This document shows positions 36,543 through 47,200 of a DNA stretch of 64,000 nucleotides, piece after piece. The DNA lies in NCBI GenBank assembly GCA_013397695.1, contig VYZI01000049.1:2158862-2222861 (forward strand), written 5' to 3'. The DNA is from Centropus unirufus (taxonomy: Eukaryota; Chordata; Aves; Cuculiformes; Centropidae). Position 1 is the first letter of the stretch, and each line of letters starts with the position of its first letter. The translations under genes were made by a program, and so were the position numbers. The notes beneath the pieces were generated by a model. It worked only from the letters and a program-made list of their open reading frames with translations. It was not told the origin of the DNA and made no database searches.

Positions 36543-39500
36543 ATTTCTTCAGTAATAAGTATCTGCCCCCCAAATAAATGCAACAGATTAAAATGAATTA
36601 TCAGTGAGTAAATATGTCTATCCTTATTTACCCAGGCAAGAAAAGGTCAAAGCACAGCTTATGCTGTCTTGTGCAGTGAAGATGCTGCTATTGATTAGCA
36701 TTCCTCTCTGCCAGTCTTGGTAGAGTCCCACAGCCTGAATTCACTGTGAAAAGTAAGGCTGTACAGAGCTGCTCTCCTTGCTCCCTCTCTGCAGTAAGGC
36801 AGTTTAATGAAGGAACTGAACTGGAACAGAACTCCAAAACTGCACCCAGAGTAAATGTGTGTGTAATCAAATTGTCAAAACTGAAAGAAGCTTATTTCTA
36901 CAGCCACATAATGCAGACAACGTGTGATGCAATGGCACTTGTGCAGAACAGCAAAAAGGTGAGAGGTGTGTATGCTTGGTGGAATGAGTTTATAGGCTTA
37001 ATGGCTCTACAGAACATTGCTGTGTTCTTATTATTAATTGTTGCATCTCTATTTTCAGTGTGTCTGTTTGATATACCAACAAATTTAGTGAAGTACAAAA
37101 TTTTCCCACAGAGCCTGGAATCAGGGCGTCTAATTTCTCTTGGAAAGAGCTCTCAGAGTCAAGAGGTTATTTCAGTTTCCATGTATATTCAGTCTTTTTC
37201 ATCTCCAATGAACTTTTTGTGCCAAATCAGAATAAATGGAAGCATGGTGAACTCCTTTAGTCACTAATTCACTAGAAACTAATACTACAGCTGGTCAAAA
37301 GAGGACATTGTGCTAAAACAATTTTGGGAGCAATGACTCACAGTGCAGTCCTCAGGCTCAAATCCTGTTGTACAGTAGATTTGTTACCAATGATACCATC
37401 TAGACAATGGAAAACATAGTTTCAATTCATTCTACCAAAAAAACTCTTGGGTGGAAATGATGTCACATTTTGAAAACATTGTCTAGATTTGAAACACTGC
37501 TCCAGAGGAACACTCAGCACCATGTGCTGAGTTCTTTTCTCGTCTTTTTTTTTGGCTTCTTGATTATGCATTTGCTCAGCATTCACATTATGGGTCAGCA
37601 GACACCAGAGACCAGAAACTTAAACAGAACAAGTTTCAAGTCAGATCAGACATACCATATTTGCCTTGCTCCCACATGTCTAATTCTTTAAGGAGGTTTA
37701 GAAAGTAAGTTGTTGATCCTCCCAGAAAGCTAGAAAAAGCTTTGCTAATACATTCCATACACACTATATAAAAAAATAAGGAGCAGATGAGGATTAGCAC
37801 AGCTGAGTGCTGAAACAAGAAGGACTATATGAAGCTAAAGGAGAAGTGGGGATAGAGCTTTAGAAGGCTCTTAAGAACATAGAGATATTGTACCATATGG
37901 ATATAAAATGACAGATCTGAAAAAGCACACTGGAAGAAGAGAACTGTAACCCTGAACATAGTGTCATTAGCACCTTGGTCACATAGGCAGAGAGCTTAAA
38001 CCTCAGCACGTGCATGAAAAGTAGTGCAGGAAGAAAAGAGGGACAGTGAGGGGTGAAATAACTTTCCCCAGGATGCATGACCCATTAGGGGCACAGAAAT
38101 TATCCAGACTTTCTGGTATCTTTTCCAGTAAGTGGTTTATGCCATCTGATATGAGATCATTCTTAATTTAATGATAAGGGGTTTGAAATGCCTCAAAATG
38201 TCTTCATGTCTTCAGATCACTGGAACAATTCTGAGCATGTTCTTATTTCCTCCCCATGAGTTCTCTTAGCTTTGTGCTTCATAGCTATCCTTTGAGGAGT
38301 CTCCAGAGCCTTGTGGTTAGGGATGGAGCAAGACGGGGTAATCCTTTCTTCTCAGCAAGCATTTAATGTAGTAATAGAAAATGTAAAGATAAAAGCAGCT
38401 GCCATCAGCACATTTTCTTCCATATCAGCACTCTGATGCTGAATTCACTGTGGTTCAGTGAGAAATGGGTCCGGGTTGCTTTTCAACGTTGCAAATAAGC
38501 AGTGCCTAGTATGCTCGTTATGTTAACTGCTATCAGGCATATTTCTGCAATTGAGCATATCAGGACATTCCATCCAGTTGTATGTCTGTGTACATGTGAG
38601 GTAGGTAGTCGCCAAGCAAACATCCTTAATGTGTGTGTGTCTTCCTTTGGGTTAAAAGGTCCAATAATGATACCTTCTCTACTCCAACAGCTTCAGCAGT
38701 CTCGGAAATCTTTTGTTCAGTGCATCTCTCTCCCCAGAGACCTTCATTAAGGTGTACACCTGCAGTGGCTTCAGGCCAGCCTTCTGTTCTGCAGTCATTA
38801 GCTCATTCCAGTGCACTCTGATTGCATAGGTACACAGCAGATGCCATTATTGGAACTGGCATTTACCAGCAATTAAAATACAATAACTGTAGAGTTATCA
38901 AGGCATTTCCATTTTGGAGGCTTGCTTGGTCTGCTTCCATATTTATAAGCATAAATAGCTGCACTCCCTGTTGACAAACATTAACATCTCACTTAATGCA
39001 TTAGTTACTTTTCATATTGGGGAGTTCTGAGCTTCACAAACTATCTTTACATTTGCACTATCAAATTATCTATTTCACAATATTTCAGAAAGCTTTCGTC
39101 TTGTCAGAGATGAGCCCCAAACCAGTCCTATCTGCTGCAACTATCAAGGGGCAACTAATGCTATTGTAAACCCAGCCTTGTTAAGTTTACTTTGCTGGGA
39201 GTGAAGGGTACATGTCAGGATTTGGCTTGTCATTTTGACATCCCATCACAGATGTTGAGCGTCATCACATGTGTCTTGCTTCCTCTCGATAATCAGCACA
39301 GCTGGAAGAGGTTTAATTTACACTTAATCAGATCATCTTTTGAGGCAGATATTTTTCTCTTCCATATAGTGATGGACACAGTAATTTCCCACTGCCTTAG
39401 TCCTCAGAGAGAAATTGTGTCTTTGGGGAAAGTCAGACTTGTACCAAGCACAAAAATAACCCTTACCGCTCCTCCATGAAAGGTTTAACACCTGAAACCC

Positions 39501-40599
39501 ACCACTAAAATTTAGCCTTCATTTTCTGGCAGAAAGCTAACTCATTACATAAGGACAAGACTTATGCAATGTATTCTATGCTTTTCTTTGTCTGCTGTAG
39601 GCCATTAAGACTGCTGGATATGAACTGCTCTCATTGCAGTATCATTACTCATTACCTCAAAGCAAGAATGAATGACAACCGAGATGGACTTTCAGAGCAG
39701 AGGATCCCATTCAGCAATTCTGAGATAGCTGGAAATGAAAGCAGAAATTTCCTTCAGATTCACTGGACTATGTGGCTAGGCCAGGAATAGCGACAGGGCT
39801 AAGAATAATGTTTTTTAGAAAGTTAAGTTACACTCTCTGTTTTTAATTAAAGCCTTAAAGACTTCTCTCTGTCCAGCTGGCTCCACTGAGTTGTCACCTT
39901 CAGTTTCTCAGCACAGCACCAGTGCTGCATCACTTATAGAGATGTATTTGCTTAAAAGTCATCCTCGTTAAAATTCAATTATATTGAAACTATATAATCC
40001 CTCATTGTAATAACCTGATAAAAAGCCCTTAACTGCCACACCACGTGCCCATTTAGTGAGCATATTAGCTCAGCAAAGAACATATTCCTAATTCAGCAAT
40101 TAGCGTGCAGTTTGTATCAGACTGTTTCAATAAGATTAGAAGGCAATTTAGAAGGTAGTTTCACTCATTGCAAACTCTTGTAGGTGTGTCAATAGTGAAC
40201 AGAATTCCCACTGTATATTTGGGTAGAAAATTATCTATTTGTTCATTTCCCAAATTTTTAAAGCTATCCTGAATAGGATCTTCTACTCATAGTCTTTTTT
40301 TTCTAAGTCAATATTTTATTTTTCTTCCTATGCTTAATGGTGAAGAGGATACATGTTACAATAATCTATTACAAGATGAACTGTCTTATAGTCCAAAGAA
40401 ATTCCCCTTGGTTTTGAACTTGATTTTTTTAAAGTTTTGGTGTGAATTTTAGGATCAAATTCTCCTGATAGTATCTTAGAAACATTCAGTGGGACATGAG
40501 ATTTGTTGAGTGTTCCCTGAAGGAAGATCTTTGGATTGAAAGATTTTTCAGTAGGATCTGCAACTTGCTCTGAATGACTTCCCTAAATTTATTAGAAAT
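36543..40599. other. AT-rich non-coding DNA, one unexplained open frame
   Basis: This stretch holds the longest non-repeat open frame in the window (plus 36746-37267, 173 codons), discussed under findings. It has no recognisable domain, only one hydrophobic segment at about residues 83-110. A candidate splice acceptor ends at 36794 and a donor begins at 36959. The part at 38830-39090 is repeat-free AT-rich sequence of the kind often found in conserved non-coding elements. No CR1 or other repeat was recognised. Confidence 0.55.
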
Positions 40600-40754
40600 A
40601 TAGAATCATCAGGCTGGAAAAGACCCCTGAATCATCAAGTCCAACTGTCCCTATACACCACTAAACCATACCCTTAAGTACCTCATCTGCCCATCTTTAA
40701 ATACCTATAGGAATGGTGATTCAGCCGCCTTCCTGGGCACCCTGTTCCAGTGAA
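40600..40754 (-). mobile_element. Short CR1 LINE 3' end
   Basis: It begins with tatagaatcatcaggctgg and a segment matching AAAAGACCCCTGAATCATCAAG. The CACTAAACCATACCCTTAAGTACC segment follows, and it ends at CACCCTGTTCCAGTG. This is the reverse complement of the last 155 bases or so of CR1, a strongly 5'-truncated minus-strand copy without coding sequence beyond the extreme C-terminus. Confidence 0.92.
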
Positions 40755-41389
40755 AGTAATCATGAGGAAAAAATCATACCCTGCAGAGATTTCCTTTATT
40801 ATATTTTGATTTAATGATGAAACTAAACTTTGTCTGTGCAACAAGAACATTTGTTGGTACTGACATTGTGAACTGTATTCATATAAGCTCCCAGAGAGCC
40901 AATGTGATATTCTCTACCTTCTCTACGGAGCCTTGATTGTCAGACTAGGTGATAAAAAACACACCTATGAAACTTGTTCCTAGTACCCATTAGTGACAGC
41001 AGTACTAGCTTTTAAATTTTGTGATATGTTGGAAGCAGTAGGCCACTGGAAATCAAGGCTAAAAGGTCCCCTAGATGCAATGTTAATTACGTGGTCCCAA
41101 AGTTTTCAACACACAGAGGTCTACTAATGCCTTTTCCCAGTGCAGTGGAGTAATAAGGTTCAAAGACTGTGGTTCAGAATAACTTCAGGACCCCAACTGT
41201 AAAATTGGGAAGTTTCAAATCAAGATCAGTAGGGGAAAGTCAAAGGGAAAGCAATGTTGTCCTGACATTTAAGCTCTAGCCCCAGTACAGCCAACATTTC
41301 TTTGGACTGGGATCTGGTGTGATCAAGACAAGATGGCTCTATCCTGTCTTTTCACATTGTTCATTTTTAGGCTGTGCAAAAGCTGGGTT
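40755..41389. other. Non-coding spacer
   Basis: AT-rich sequence between two CR1 copies. No gene or repeat seen. Confidence 0.6.
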
Positions 41390-41435
41390 NNNNNNNNNNN
41401 NNNNNNNNNNNNNNNNNNNNNNNNNNNNNNNNNNN
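41390..41435. other. Assembly gap, 46 N
   Basis: Forty-six consecutive undetermined bases. The 70-codon frame that appears to run through them has no evidential value. Confidence 0.99.
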
Positions 41436-41583
41436 TTTCAAAAGCTCTTCAACAGGAATGAGCCAACAGAAGAGAACTTGTTCTCACAGAAGCTATTTCT
41501 AACCCCACAACTTTTCAGGGAGGTAGCATGAGAGTGCTTCAGAAGCGAGGATATAACTCTTAATTCATAGTGCTTATTCTTCA

Positions 41584-42238
41584 TAGAATCATCAAATTGA
41601 TGTTTGGAAAAGACCTTTGGGATCATTGAGTTCAACTATACCTGTCCACTACTAAACCATATCCCTGAGCTCTTTATCACACATCTTTTAAATATCTCTA
41701 GGGATGATGAGTCAACCACCTCCCTGGGCATCCTGTTCCAGTGCCTGATGACCCTTTCAGTGAAATTTTTTTCCTAATGTCTAATCTGAACCTCCCCTGC
41801 CACAACTTGAGGCCATTTCCTCTTATCTTGTTGCCTGTCACTTGGAAGAAGAGGCCAACACCCACCTCACTACAACCTCCTTTCAGGTAGTTGTCAGCAG
41901 TGTTAAGGTCTCCCTTCAGCCATCTTTTTTTTAGATTACTTAATAATCCCAGTTCCCTTACCTGCTCCTCATAAGACTTTTTCTCTAGGTCCTTCAACAG
42001 CGTCATTGTCCTTCTCTGAACATGCTCCAGCACATCAATGCCTTTTGTGTAGTGAGGGACCCAAAACTGAATACAGTATTTGAGCTGTGGCCTCACCAAT
42101 GCCAAGTATAGGGGCACAATTACTCCCCTGGTCCTGCTGGCCACACTGTTTCTGATAAAGGCCAAGATGCCATTGGCCTTCCTGGCCACTTGGGCCCACT
42201 GCTGGTTCATATGCAGCTGACTGTCATATGCCTTCTAG
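41584..42238 (-). mobile_element. CR1 LINE, 5'-truncated, complete 3' end
   Basis: The left edge, catagaatcatcaaattg followed by GGAAAAGACCTTTGGGATCATTGAG, is the reverse complement of the CR1 3' end. The minus strand begins near 42235 at the MNQQWAQVARKANGILAFIRNSVASR segment and runs through the C-terminal domain to the 3' UTR. It is the same subfamily type as the 34490-35960 copy by its CACTAAACCATA segment. Confidence 0.94.
41698..42210 (-). pseudogene. CR1 ORF2 C-terminal fragment with late frameshift
   Basis: These 170 codons start at MNQQWAQVARKANGILAFIRNSVASRTRGVIVPLY. They include LVRPQLKYCIQFWVPHYTKGIDVLEHVQRR (about residues 43-72) and KGGCSEVGVGLFFQVTGNKIRGNGLKLWQGRFRLDIRKK (110-148). 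The final residues GTGTGCPGRWLTHHP are the WNRLPREVV box read in the wrong frame, which places an indel close to 41765. The rest of the frame is unusually clean, so this copy is probably younger than the others. Confidence 0.9.
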
Positions 42239-43450
42239 CTATCCTTCATTTCATATTTAAACCTTCATTTTAGTGCCTTGCTGTTCATTTTGTTATTAAA
42301 AGTTAATGGTTTCTCTAGAATTATGTATCTTTTTTTTTTATGAGTGATTTTTATCTCATACTGAGTGCCTTTGCCTTCCTAATAAAGTGAATTTTTACCT
42401 TTAATTAATGGAATTAATGGAATTAATAGCTTCGTTTCTCTGGGTTTTTAACAATGGAATTTAAATGCTATTTGTTATTTATAAATGTTAGAGTAGAAAC
42501 ATAGAGAGTTAGTTGTGCTTTCCTCATGTAATATCATAAAAACATAATATCATAAAGGCTTACTAGTAAAAAATTAAAAAGTTAAATCATTATGCATGTT
42601 TATCTATGCATACATTTCTATGTGCAAATGTATTGTTACATCCATAATTAACCTAATGATAAGATGCCCACCTATGAGCCCAGACAAGATTGTATATGCA
42701 AACTTCTCATGCATGTAGATTGTGTTGGGAGGTAATGCTTATATTTTTCCCTCAGGAAAGGTGAGCTTCTTGGCAAACATTAACTTGTTTTAGCAGAAAG
42801 TTAGTGGTAGACCAGACAGTAGTTGACTTTGGGAATCCTCAATTATTCACAGAATTGAAGCTTCCATTTAAATAAACAAAACAATTTCTTCCCTTGGCTT
42901 TTATGACACAAAAAAAAGTATTCTTATAAGACTCTCACTATGGTTTTGCTCATTTTCTCATCTGAAACAGTCATAAATAGAAAAAATGTAATTATTCTAT
43001 TTGCACAATTACCTAAGCTTTGCCAGTTTTAAGTCAGGTTATTGTGGTTACACTGTGCACCACTTAGAAAAGCAGGAGTCTTCAGGTGGACAGTCTTGCT
43101 TTGACACAAATGAAATAATTTATCAATGGCTCAGTAAAAGCCTCTAGCCGCAGATTTCGGCATCCCAGCTACCCAGGATCTCTGCTGCGCTCCTGTGATA
43201 ATGATGTGCAACTGTGTCTTCTGATTCTTTGCTCATAATCTTGCAAGGATGATATTCTTTGAAGTCTGCAAGTGAAGATTAGAGAGACATAATATTATTT
43301 GAAAATAGTTTATGAGAAGCCATGTGGGTTTGTCCCCACTTCATGGGCCTTTTCCGTGTTAGATATTCTCTGTTACTTCACCTCCAGTGGTCTGGTTAGA
43401 CTGACTCATAACGTTAACTGCTAGGGAGCAGCAAAAGAATCACAATCAGT
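42239..43450. other. AT-rich non-coding DNA, no gene supported
   Basis: No recognisable gene. Contains a 9-bp tandem repeat at 42403-42429 and a short direct duplication of an aatatcata-type word at about 42525-42560. Confidence 0.65.
42403..42429. repeat. 9-bp tandem repeat, 3 copies
   Basis: The units aattaatgg, aattaatgg and aattaatag start at 42403, 42412 and 42421. Confidence 0.85.
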
Positions 43451-43885
43451 CATAGAATCATAGAATAGTTTGGGTTAGAGAAGGCTTTTAAAGGTCATCT
43501 AGTCCACCCCCTTTCAGTGAGCAGAGACGTCTTCAACTAGATCAGGCTGCTCAGAGCCCCATCCGACCTGACGACCTGACGACCTGACGTTGAATGTTTC
43601 CAGGGACGGGTCATTTGCCACCTCTCTGAGCAGCTTGTTACAGTGTTACACCACACTGAGGAGAAACAAAATTCTCTCTTATATCTAGTCTAAAACTTCT
43701 CTCTTTTAGTTTAAAACCATAACCCTTTGTCCTCATGCAACAGGCCCTGTTAAAAAGATTTGTCCCTTTTCTTACAGGCCCCCCTTAAGAATTGAAAGGC
43801 CAGAATAGCATCTCCCTGGAGACTTCTCCAGACGGAGCAACCCCAGCCCTTTCTTCACAGAAGTGTTCCATTCCTCAGCTGCCTC
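43451..43885 (-). mobile_element. CR1 LINE 3' end, a different subfamily
   Basis: The left edge reads catagaatcatagaatag with TTTGGGTTAGAGAAGGCTTTTAAAGGTCATC, the reverse complement of the CR1 3' end. The next part has the CAACTAGATCAGGCTGCTCAGAGCC, TTGAATGTTTCCAGGGA, CTTTTAGTTTAAAACCAT and CAACAGGCCCTG segments. These differ from the CCACTAAACCAT class seen in the other copies, so this is another CR1 subfamily. It contains a local 8-bp tandem expansion at 43564-43589. Similarity fades after about 43885. Confidence 0.92.
43564..43589. repeat. 8-bp tandem expansion inside CR1
   Basis: The unit cgacctga occurs three times in a row at 43564, 43572 and 43580, followed by cg. Other CR1 copies of this type have a single unit at this place, so replication slippage after insertion is the simplest reading. 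Confidence 0.88.
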
Positions 43886-44270
43886 TGAAGAGCAGCCTTC
43901 TCAGTGAGTGTGACAGTAAAGCTGGCAAGGCAGTACCCTCACTGGCCAAAACACAGACCTGTAGTACCTGGAGGAGAAGAGTAGAACAGGTGTGGTCATG
44001 ATGGCCCCAAACATCAGCAAGCAAGCCACTAAGGAAGTGGGAGAAGAGTTTGCAATGTCTGTGAGTCTTGGTCTGTAATGTCTTGGTCTCTGCTCCCAGC
44101 TTGTATAAAAAGCCCGGGAAGAGCATCTTCTGGCTCAGAGGATGCTCTCAAACTGCATCAAGTGTATTGTGTTTGCCATTCTGTCCTGTTGTGAAATCTC
44201 ACCCATGATCCAGCTGTACCGCTGTAGCATCAGGGCACTACATGAATAAATACAATGAGTAGGCAAATAA
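43886..44270 (+). mobile_element. Candidate solo LTR-like segment
   Basis: Right after the CR1 similarity ends, a less AT-rich segment holds TATAAAA at 44104-44110. A perfect 8-bp stem (agagcatc 44120-44127, gatgctct 44141-44148) lies where a transcript driven by that TATA would start. An AATAAA follows at 44245-44250. A TATA box, a hairpin and a polyadenylation signal about 140 bases apart is the layout of the U3/R part of a retroviral-type LTR. No gag or pol sequence is visible, and I did not find clear target-site duplications or TG...CA ends. It could also be a chance arrangement or a small promoter. Confidence 0.35.
44104..44110 (+). promoter_or_regulatory. TATA box
   Basis: TATAAAA followed by AGCCCGGGA, a strong consensus match in a locally GC-richer context. 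The expected start site would be near 44135, inside the hairpin. No transcript is known to me. Confidence 0.3.
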
Positions 44271-47200
44271 CTACAGGGTGACCTATAAAGAACTTTAAGG
44301 TTTATTCTGCTACAGATCTGTGCTAATCAGCATCTGATTATAATCAGCATCTAAAATACTGTAGGCATCCTGAGTTTGGGCAAGTTCCTGAGTCATGTAA
44401 GTCCTAGGTTCTCCACCTACAAAATGAGGCAGGCCAGAGCATTTAGAGCTTGAACTCCTGTATATTTTTAAATGGCTTTGAAGACCATGGGTGAAAGATG
44501 TAACCAAAGATCCTACTGGAAGCTACCACTTTATTAGAATATTAGAAAGATCTGTGGAAAGAGACAAGGAGTTGTGTATGCTGGAACAGGGAATGGGAGG
44601 AGTTACGTGATTGTGGTTATTCCTTCTAGTGAGATTCATTTTAAAAAGGAAAAAAATAGGGAAAATATTAAATAAAGGAAAGGAAGTTGCAAGCTGCCAA
44701 AATGGGACGGCCTAACCAATTACAACAAATAAATGACCTCCTCACAGTGATTTATGGGCTAATATCTCACCAAGGGCGTAACTTATCAGGGAGTAGCCAG
44801 TACAATTAGAGCTGCTCCATGAATCATTTGCAGTGCTGGCTCCTCTGCTGAAATTTCACACACAGTTTGTTATTTCAGCAAATGAAAAGCCCTCCTTTTC
44901 TCTGGCCCAAGAATTGCTGCTGAGGGTTGAAGATCAAATAAGCAAGCTTCTGCAGCCTAAGCATGGATCTGCTTAATTGTCAGGTCCGAGTTAAGGAGGC
45001 ATACAGAGGGGCATAAGGTGAGAATTAGGCTTAAAACTCCATGTGCGGGACAGGTGATGTACCCAGAAATGGAAACTAGGTTTGGCTCAGGAACAGTACT
45101 AAGAAAGGATATGTGGTCTAATAAAAACTTACCCAAGCTCATTTGCTGTTTCATCTCATTGTAATAAAATAGAGCCTGAAAAATGGGCAGATTTTTGAGC
45201 TGGAAGAAGCGAGTATATATATTTAATGTTCAACAAATTAATAAAGAATTAATCCTCTGTGACATAAATAATGAGTCTTAAAATGCTTGAGGTACCTTAA
45301 AACCATAACACAGGTAGCTGGGGATCTATACAGAATTCAGTCTAATATTTTAAGGCATAAGAGAATAACTGCCACAGCAGTGTAGCAGTTCACTCTCCTC
45401 CATTCTTGCTATTATATGCATTATACATGCACATAGAACTGACTGTGATTTAAAAGACCATAATGTCTGGTTTACAGTCCCTAAGTCAGAGAGAAGAGCT
45501 GCTTTCACAGCTCACAGCATAGTGATTGCAAACCTTACTATCCTTTATCATTCCTGAAGAGATATTTTTAATCACATTCCTTTCATGGAACAGGTTTGTT
45601 CTCTTTCTAGGATGCTCTGAGCTCCTAATAATGCCATTATCAAATCAAGACCCAAGTCTGAATATAGGGAGCATTTAGAAGTTAGTGTTAACTTATGAAG
45701 ATACACACAAGCCCTAACAGACAGCAGAACTCCTTCCTTTTACTCTCTTGCAGCTTCCATTAGTGTCTAAGTCCTCCAGTCTGAAATAGGTTCCTTTGCC
45801 AAAGAAATATAGCTGAAGAGTATGTTTCAACTTTGTGCTACTTGTGAAGTAGCTCAGAAGAGCAGCACTCACAAAGAAATCAATACAAGAGCATCGATAA
45901 CAGGATGAGTGGGAAGTCTTTCACACTTTGCAGGTTTCCCCTGGGAGATATTCCGCTGCTTCTGTGGAAATGATTGTTCATACAATGGTGTTAGCTGCAT
46001 ATGAAGATATGCAGAATTTATGCTGCTTATTCTTGCCTTTCCTTATAGTTTCATGGCTCTGTACGGTCTGTAGAGCAGATATAATGGCTTCCAAGCACAT
46101 AATGGACTGTCAGCAAAAACTGGGGCCTTGAGCCTTATTCTCATTGCACGAGTGGAAAAAGCAATTTAGAAGTCAACAGGGTAAGGGGTTTGTTTCCTGT
46201 AGGAACTAGCAGGTACTAACACAGGGAGTATCTTGAAATTAGGGCAGTCGCAGACCCTACAGAGGGTCCTTACTAGAAAACATCCTACAGGGCTTGTTGG
46301 GGTTATCTTTTCTGCAGAGGAGAAGAAAAAGAAGTTACCAATTTTGGCTGAAAATCCTTCACAGTCATTGACTTGGCTCCTGGATCAAAACAATCCTCCT
46401 TTGTATGGTATGGTGGAAACAATTTTGTCTGTTAATTTTTGCAAAACAAAGCAGTTTGTATCTAGACACTATGGTTGAAAGTATGCAGGGGGCAGGGATC
46501 CAGCACCCTGTCTGCAGTTAGCCAGAAAACTGGACGTACAACATCCTGAAGTTCCAGTGACATTAGAGCAGAGCTCTATATATCTGTCGTCTGTTCCTTT
46601 CTTGCTGTTAAGTGGGAGAAGCTTCCTGAGATTAGCGTGATATTTCAAACAACTCTGATTCCCGGGCACCTGGGAAGGTCTCAAAGCCCAATCTGAAGAG
46701 TTGTACACTCTTTGATCCCAGTTTCATCCCAAAATACAACCATTCCTCATTTATTTCGTCATGATAACAAGGGGCATTGAGTGAATTCAGGTTTTGAGTT
46801 CGCACAGCAAATGATGACAGAAATGTCAGCACTGAAATCCCTAACCCAAAGTAAAAGAATGCCCTTGTAAACACGTCAAGATTGAATTAATCCTTCATAC
46901 CCTCAAACAATTTCCAGCTCTGAATGTGATCTGTTCAACTTAGACAATATTTGGCATCTTGATCCACAAAAAGAAGAACTGCAGGCTCCTTTTTGCGTCT
47001 GTAAATTTCCAAGTTTAAAATGTTTTTGAGGAATATCTTGTGATTTTAAACTAGGCATTGAGGCAAATGGCTGCAAATCTTTCCTGAGGCTGTAATGGCA
47101 GGAAGAAAGGAATATAGATGAGGTAACTGTCAACAGGTTGCAAGTGTGAAACCGTTGTTTGTACATTACTTCCCTTGTCTATTGATATATGTGTGCTGGT

